Source: Chlorops oryzae
Lineage: Eukaryota > Arthropoda > Insecta > Diptera > Chloropidae
DNA: 64,000 nt
Direction: 5' to 3'
Assembly: GCA_020466095.1 (NCBI GenBank)
Contig: CM035806.1
Coordinates: forward strand, 9,823,224-9,887,223
In this document: piece after piece, positions 57,685-64,000 of the stretch
Position numbering within the stretch: position 1 is the stretch's first letter
How the letters are laid out: each line of letters opens with the position of its first letter
The notes under the pieces: model-generated
Databases searched by the model: none
What the model saw: only the letters and a program-made list of their open reading frames with translations
What the model was told of the DNA's origin: nothing
Program-made: the position numbers and the translations under genes

Positions 57685-57927
57685 GTAAGAATTTACTTAT
57701 GTCAATTTCAATTATAAATTTTATGAAAAAATACATGCATTGAAAAATGCTATTTACTTAATTTCAAATAATATTCAAGTATCTATAGTATTTTCTCTAC
57801 ACAAAGTCATTGACTGAGTAGTGAGAGAGACTAAGTGTGAGATTCAGAAATATTTTGAGGGATTTTTCGAGAATTTTAGGAATTTTTTGGGAATTGGCGA
57901 GATTTGGAAAATTAGAGAGACAGTTAG

Positions 57928-58202
57928 AGAGAGGGAGAGAGTAAGAGAGAGAGAGAGGTATAGTTTAAGATATAGTAAGAGAGCGAGAGTTAAACAGTTA
58001 GATAGAGAGAGGGAGAGAGAAAGAGATAGAGAGAGAGAGCTAGAGAGAAAGAGGGATTTAGAGAGAGAGAGAGAGAGAGAGAAGGTTGGAGAGAGGTAGA
58101 AAGTTAGAGAGAGATAGAGAGAGTGAGAGAGTTAGAGGGAGAGAGTTAGAAAGAGAGAGAGTTAGAAAGAGAGAGAGAGAGTTAAAAAGAGAGAGAGTTA
58201 TT

Positions 58203-58251
<49 letters not shown>

Positions 58252-58319
58252 AAGAGAGAGATTTAGAGAAAGATAGAGATTTAGAGAAAGAGAGAGAGTT
58301 ATAGAGAGAGACTTAGAGA

Positions 58320-58350
<31 letters not shown>

Positions 58351-58408
58351 TTAGAAAGGGAGAGAGTTAGAAAGAGAGAGAGTTAAAGAGAGAGACTTAG
58401 AGAGAGAT

Positions 58409-58443
<35 letters not shown>

Positions 58444-58620
58444 GAGAGTAGAGAGAGAGAGTAAAGAGAGTTAGTAGAGAGAGAGAGAGAGAGAGAGTAT
58501 TAGAGAAGAGAAGATTGAGAGTAGAGAGATTAAAAGAAAGAGAGAGATTAGAAGAGAGAGATTAGAGAGAGAGTTATAGAGAGAGATACTTAGGGGTAGA
58601 GAAGAGAGGTAAGAGAGATA
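57928..58620 (+). repeat. (GA)n microsatellite at the 5' part of intron 2
   Basis: About 690 bp of GAGAGA with GTTA and TTAGA interruptions, starting ~245 bp after the exon. It is the longest GA tract in the window and might bind GAGA factor (inference). Confidence 0.93.
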
Positions 58621-58669
58621 ACTGTAATTAAAGAATGTCTTAGCGTTTTTCTTGTCATTTTCAAAGTCA

Positions 58670-58930
58670 ATATCGCACATGTGCATCAAGAGTGTCACAA
58701 CTCAAAATTTTTCAAATTAGGGTTAATGCAAGAAATGCGTTCACAGGTCACCTGTCTGTCTACCTAATTGCACACTCATAGTTGCGTTTTTGTTATTGAA
58801 AATCATCGCAAAAAACAGTTATGTCAGTCTCTTCGTCATACAAATGCACCTAGACTGCATCGGTTTAACTGCGTTTTCTGAAAAATTGCAAATTTCGAGT
58901 GTTGACACTCTTGTTTTACATGTGCGATAT
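58670..58930. mobile_element. MITE with ATATCGCACATGT ends
   Basis: Left ATATCGCACATGTGCATCAA and right TACATGTGCGATAT are inverted, with the following CAAGAGTGTC/GACACTCTTG and CAAAATTT-type blocks also inverted. The ATGTGCATCAAG portion recalls the terminus of 60630-61218. No target duplication. Confidence 0.6.
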
Positions 58931-60629
58931 CTTCCACCCAATCGCTTCAAGTTGAAAACTCATTTCCCATTCTATACCGAAACTATTATTTTTGAACATA
59001 AAAAAAAATTTTTTTTTTAAATATTTATGTTCAAATTCCATCATCCATCGATGAGCTTCTCCCCATTTATATGGCTCCATGTGAACGTTTGTCCTTGTTC
59101 GAAATAACAACTACTTGAAATGGCTTAGCCAACACTTCGTTTTATAGATAATTTTTTTGTCGTCCTTTATTTTTGGCAGCCATACGCACTTCTCGATGAT
59201 AGAAATGCAATCTATAGTGCATGGTTGCCATGAAATTCACATGTTACGAAATTCTCGAAAATCAACCCCGGAATTTATTTAATTTCAGTTGAGTTCAGTT
59301 CGGTTCGCAGAGCTTGAAATTAGATTTTGACATGTTGACAGTGCGTAGCAATTCTAAATTCAACTCAAATCGAGTCAAGTCAAGTCAGCTCAACGCAGCG
59401 CAGCGCAGCTCAGCGCCAGAGCGGCAATGGCGTCTCGTTGGACCGGACCGGACCGAAGCGAAGCGAAATCCGATACGAATCGCGACGAAGGATATATGTG
59501 GATGCTTGAGATTGAAGATTGTTTTTCATTCGAATGATATTTATGTGTAAATGCTTTCGCATGGGGAATTCTGATTGTACTCCAATTGCGCCCCATTGTT
59601 GATGCCATTGAGAAGCGCATCCCCGCTGAACGGAGATAGCTCTCTTAAAACTCCTTCCATAATCTATAATGCAAACATAATTTTTCTTCTTTTATATTTC
59701 TATTTCTCGTACATCTTGTCGTGCTCTTGTCCCGCTGTCAAAAAAAAAGCTTTACGCATTCTCGTTTGCCATGACCGATTCGCAAACTGCTTATACAGGT
59801 CAATAACTTGGTCGACTTTACGCAGCACGGACGGATAGACCGGCACCCCAAATGAGCGCGTCCCCAAAACTGTTCTATCATACTGACTCTGAACTCACTC
59901 TCCCCCGTCCCTCCCCGTCACCGTTGCCGTTGCCGTCACCCTTTCCCCTTCCATCTCGCGCTCCATTGATTTCATTTGAGGGCGCCGCAGAAGGCAACAT
60001 TTTGGCAAGTTTTCTTTTGGCACATTAAATTTTTCAGCTTCAGTTTTTGACTTTCGAAATGAAATTTAGAAGACATGCAAGCTAAGAGTGTCGTTGTGGG
60101 GATTAACTGTTGAAAGGATTACATCCCATAAACATTCATAGGGGGCACGATTTTCTCAATAATTTTTTTATTTATTTTTTTTTTTTCATTTCATTGTTGG
60201 GACAGAAAGCGGAAAACATTATTCGACATCGTCGAATTTATGCACTGAAATATCTATAAAAATATATATAAAAATAAAAAAATAAAGGAAGAGAAAAAGC
60301 AAGCGACGAGGCAAGAATATGTGTAGCTAGGGAAAGTTTGATGGACCAATTAAAGTGTAAAGAAGAGAGGAAGAATGCATTTTTTTCTGCCCAAATCTAC
60401 CCAATTTTTATTCATCTATCCAGCAGCGATTTCGGGTTTCATTGGTCTTTGAAGGCTCTTATAAGCCGGTAGCAACTGGCGCTCCGCGAGAAATTTGAAG
60501 CCCGGGATTTTCCTTTTTTGAGGCCACTCGGCACAAAGGATTGAACTTTTTTTCCTTGGGGGTCTTGGCATCTATAAAGCGGCCTCTGTGTTAACTAATC
60601 TCCATCATCTTTAGGCACATAAATTCATT

Positions 60630-61218
60630 ATGTGCATCAAGTTAGCTTGCACTTTTTCGAATTTCCCAAAAAAAATTATTGTGCTGTAATGTGCCCATTT
60701 TGTACTATCATGTGCCGTTTCGAAAAAAAAAATTCCTCAAGGGATGCCATTTTTATGAGGAGGTCCTTTTTTTCGTGTCAAGTTAGCCGGTAATGAGTCT
60801 TAGCTCTAGGATGTTGCTAATCCACGAGCTGATTGTTGGGTCAATTCTTGCGGCAGAGAGCTCCTTTGTTATGGCCTCTCTTGTCACATTATTGAAAAAT
60901 GAAGTCCCGGCTAACTTGACACGAAAAAAAGGACCTCCTCATAAAAATGGCATCCCTTGAGGATTTTTTTTTTTTTTTCGAAACGGCACATGATAGCACA
61001 AACTGGGCACATTACAGCACAATAATTTTTTTTTGGAAATTCGAAAAAGTGCAAGCTAACTTGACACCAAAAAAAAGGACCTCCTCATAAAAATGGCATC
61101 CCTTGATGAATTTTTTTTTTTTTTTTCGAAACGGCACATGATAGCACAAACTGGGCACATTACAGCACAATAATTTTTTCGGGAAATTCGAAAAAGTGCA
61201 AGCTAACTTGATGCACAT
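60630..61218. mobile_element. Mutator-like MITE with long TIRs and a duplicated right arm
   Basis: ATGTGCATCAAGTTAGC at the left and GCTAACTTGATGCACAT at the right, with a perfect 9-bp target duplication AAATTCATT at 60621-60629 and 61219-61227. Nine-base duplications and long TIRs fit Mutator-like elements. The left arm (~165 bp) is inverted at 60905-61060 and again at about 61061-61218, so the right arm is tandemly duplicated. Non-coding. Confidence 0.85.
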
Positions 61219-61485
61219 AAATTCATTCTCGTTTAGAATGAGAAACTGAGCTGATTTAAACATTGTCCAGCCTTCTGTCCGTCCATGATCGGATCATCTG
61301 CGAAACAGCTGACAGCCATTCAAGTCGAAAATGACCACATAAGGAATCGAAAGATTGCGTGAACAAATGGGAGCTCTATTCGAATGACCACGCCCAATTA
61401 AAAGATATTTTTACGAAACATATGTACATACATAAGTAGGTTTATCAGATGCGGGATGGAAAAACTTTCTTTTATATTTTTAAGC

Positions 61486-62350
61486 CCGACACACTCTGTG
61501 TCGAGGGTGTATTGCGTTTGTGCGGCTGTGTGTAACACCCAGAACCAGTCGAGATAGACTATACAAAATATGTATAGAAATGATCAGCGTCAGCTGATTC
61601 GATTTAGCCATGTCCGTTTGTTTGTCTGTCTGTCTGTCTGTCTGTGTACAGTTTTTTGGCCGAAAACCGGCAATTTAAAAAAATATTTTGATGATATTTT
61701 ATATTTGGATATATTTTAAGGCGTTAAATGTATCTTGCATAAATTAGAAAAGTGGGCATGGCAAAAGAGCAGTTTTCGAAAATTGTCTCTGACTTCTAAA
61801 ATTCAAATGGGACTTAAACAAATGTCGGCATATCGACCTTCTTTATAGTCGCAGACAACCTCTCCAAAAATTGACTTGATCGGTCGATTTTAAAGGTTAC
61901 CGTGAAGCTCAAATGGGAATTGAACGAAAGTTGGCATTTATGCTTCCTCCGTTGTCAGTTACATCCTCTACAAAAATGTTCTTCATCGGTCCATTATTTA
62001 GGGTAACTCCAGTACGGAGGCTCTGTCACAAAAATCCAAAAAAAAAAAAAAAACTGCCTAAAAATCAGAGTTTTTTCGAGATATTTCGATGAAATTTGCA
62101 ATTTTAATAGCGTATATTTAAGCCTCCGATGGGATTTACAAATATTTTGGAGAATTGGGCGTGGCATATGGGGCCGCTTGTGGCCTTAAAAATCTCAAGA
62201 ATCCTTTCTCTTGATGGTCGCGGTCCTGGGCCTGTTTTAAGAAAATTTTCAAACTTATTCATATGCCTGTGGTCGGGTATTATACGGTCAGGTTCGCCTT
62301 ACTATAACACCAATTCTTGTTTGTCTGTTTGTCTGTCCGTTTGTTCCGAA
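61486..62350 (+). mobile_element. DINE-1/mini-me-like element, second copy
   Basis: CCCGACACACTCTGTGTCGA, ATCAGCGTCAGCTGATTCGA and TTTAGCCATGTCC precede (GTCT)n at 61622-61645. The body then holds CTCCAGTACGGAGGCTCTG and GGGCGTGGCATA. It ends near TATAACACCAATTCTTGT and a second GTCTGTTT run at 62320-62340. Parallel to 44789-45610. Helitron-type termini were not resolved. Confidence 0.72.
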
Positions 62351-64000
62351 GCGTTAAGAGCGATTGTGGCACTCGGGCGGATTTCTTTTCGTGGAATTTC
62401 TTGTTTTCGATTTTTGATTGAATAAATCTCCAAAGCTTTTGTATGACAATCGGTTCGAAATTAATCAAGTTGACGATTACGATTTAGTTCATGTCTCTGC
62501 CTATTATAATTTTTTGGATATCCGTATTGAGTGACTACCAATGGATCGAGCGATTCGGATGCTTCGCTTGATAGAGGAGAGATAGGCAAAAAAAAAAAAA
62601 AAAAAAATTATAATAATAATAATAATAACAAAGAAGAAGTAAAAATGATTTCGCTGAAATCGATTTTACGACTCAAGGCCGTGGAACGGGTTTTGAGACA
62701 GTCACAAACCACAACAGCAACAAAAAAAAAATAACAGCAACAACAGCACGAATATAACCGGCGACAATGACGGTCGGTGACGGCTACGATGACTATGACT
62801 GTGACTATGACGAGAACTGTTTGACAAACTTGGCGCCATCTTACTTGCCAAAGCCGACTGGCGTCGTAGTACCCTGCGGCAATTTGCGAAGCGGATCGTT
62901 TTATTTTGCGCTTTAGTACCACCACCACCATCCATCCATACATCCCACCGTCCGCTCATCCGTAGGTCTTTCTATCGTGCTCACCGCAATCGACAACAAC
63001 AACAACAACAACAGCAACAATTGACAGCTGTGACCACAAACGGAGGTCGGTAGTTGAATTCACGCGTGACATCGTCGGACGCCACCGCATCACAATTTGA
63101 ATTTGACTCCCAAAGTGCGACCACGAATCAATCCACCAATCGGTTGCGTCTATGATCTTTCAATGGAGACATATTCACCCCGATTTCCCGCCCCGCTGCC
63201 TGCCAAACGACTGCTCCAATTCGCCAAAGCTAACTTTAAATAGTTTGAACAAAAAAAAAAAAAAAAAAAAAACCCATCGATGTCGATAAACCTCAGCGTC
63301 CTTGATCCGACTTACGTTTTCTTTATTGTTTGAATTTTTTTTTTTTTTGGTTTTTAATTTTCCCCTTTTTGCCATTCCTTCATCTTCTTTATCAGATTGT
63401 ATATTCATTTAGTTTTTTTTTTTTTTTTTGATCATGTCTTTTGTTGTTCTTCTTTTCTTTCTTTTCTTCACTGTGCATTCCAGAGTGGGCGGTCCCAAAG
63501 TATTGTTGGCGCCACCTTAGTTTACCCACTTATTTTTTTTTTTGTATTCCTTCATGCTTTCAAATAATTGTACCTCTTGGCGCATGTAATTGGAAACACT
63601 TCATCTTCTTGCAATTAGGGGACAATTATGGGAACAACCTCCCAATGAAGGAATATATGTATAGTAAGTAATTTATAGAGTATTGCATTAGCCTCTAAGA
63701 TTCTACGAATCGGGCAATATACTTGGTGTTCTTGAACTTCGCAGGCATTAAAAAAAAAACAGTAGATAGTTCATGTTCATGCTCGTATCATGAGTGGCGA
63801 ATATTTTCGAAATCTGTCAGGTCTGAGATAGCAGCCATTCAAGCTCATTAGGTCAGGACCCCAGAAAATTTAAGGTTGTGCCGAAGAAACATAGATCGGT
63901 TAGAGTTGGCTAAAATACTAGATCCATAGGCTGCAACTGGCAAGTGACTATGAATGTAGACTTTGTTTTGAAGATGCAGAGAACCTATGTATGAAGGCGG
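62351..64000. other. intronic non-coding DNA at the window end
   Basis: GACTATGACTGTGACTATGA units near 62790-62815, a CAACAACAACAACAACAACA run at 62993-63020, and poly-A/T tracts. A possible mini-exon at 63620-63663 is discussed under rejected items. Confidence 0.4.

Larger units (their letters stand above)
57685..64000 (+). other. start of intron 2 of the Cv-2-like gene (over 6.3 kb, right end off window)
   Basis: No exon continuing the VWC domain in phase 0 is visible. Contents in order: GA microsatellite, a short MITE, unique DNA with GTCAA/CGCAGC cryptic repeats (59280-59480) and a CCGTTGCCGTTG patch (59925-59945), a Mutator-like MITE, a DINE-like copy, CAACAA repeats (62985-63020) and poly-T tracts (63330-63430). 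Confidence 0.6.

Noticed and set aside
63620..63663. Possible mini-exon between an acceptor-like TTAG and a GTAAGT donor
   Set aside because: In the phase required after 57684 it meets a stop codon, and it lacks the cysteines expected for the rest of the VWC domain.

Overview
The window looks like euchromatic DNA of a higher (schizophoran) fly. It is very AT-rich and full of poly-A/T runs and GA, GATG and CAACA microsatellites. It carries a Himar1-like mariner, DINE-1/mini-me-like repeats with (GTCY)n tracts, tRNA-like SINE modules and many short inverted-repeat transposons. The genus cannot be fixed from sequence alone. Nothing bacterial, organellar or CRISPR-like is present.

Only one host gene can be supported. 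Two plus-strand exons at 49679-49928 and 57599-57684 join in frame. They encode a signal peptide followed by the first four cysteines of a von Willebrand factor C domain, with the order and spacing of Crossveinless-2/BMPER, an extracellular BMP modulator. A strong splice acceptor at 49163 implies an upstream untranslated exon, so much of the first ~49 kb may be the 5' intron and regulatory territory of this gene. One candidate leader region, about 30.4-31.4 kb, holds a 25-codon signal-peptide-like ORF. The rest of the gene lies beyond the right edge.

Layout. 1-9.3 kb: non-coding DNA, a foldback hAT MITE, smaller MITEs, a SINE, and two head-to-head TTAA MITEs bracketing 1.8 kb. 9.3-13.3 kb: a hAT element rich in TATCGAT motifs with an expanded GATG tract, a GA microsatellite and the mariner. 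15-23.3 kb: two of three copies of a 575-bp inverted-repeat element carrying a tRNA-like module, two copies of a 525-bp element, and a hAT MITE. 24.5-32 kb: GA repeats, pogo-like MITEs and a 124-bp tandem array related to a TTAA MITE. 32-46 kb: a 908-bp TIR element with two tRNA-like modules, a deleted hAT with a legible transposase C-terminus, palindromic mariner MITEs, and nested insertions. 46-64 kb: a CT microsatellite, the gene exons, and introns filled with DINE-like, SINE, TIR and Mutator-like insertions.

The window contains no operon or multi-gene pathway. Its interest lies in the unusual mobile elements (TIR elements bearing tRNA-like modules, one with a perfect 14-bp target duplication), in the MITE-related tandem array, and in the ambiguous start region of the Cv-2-like gene.
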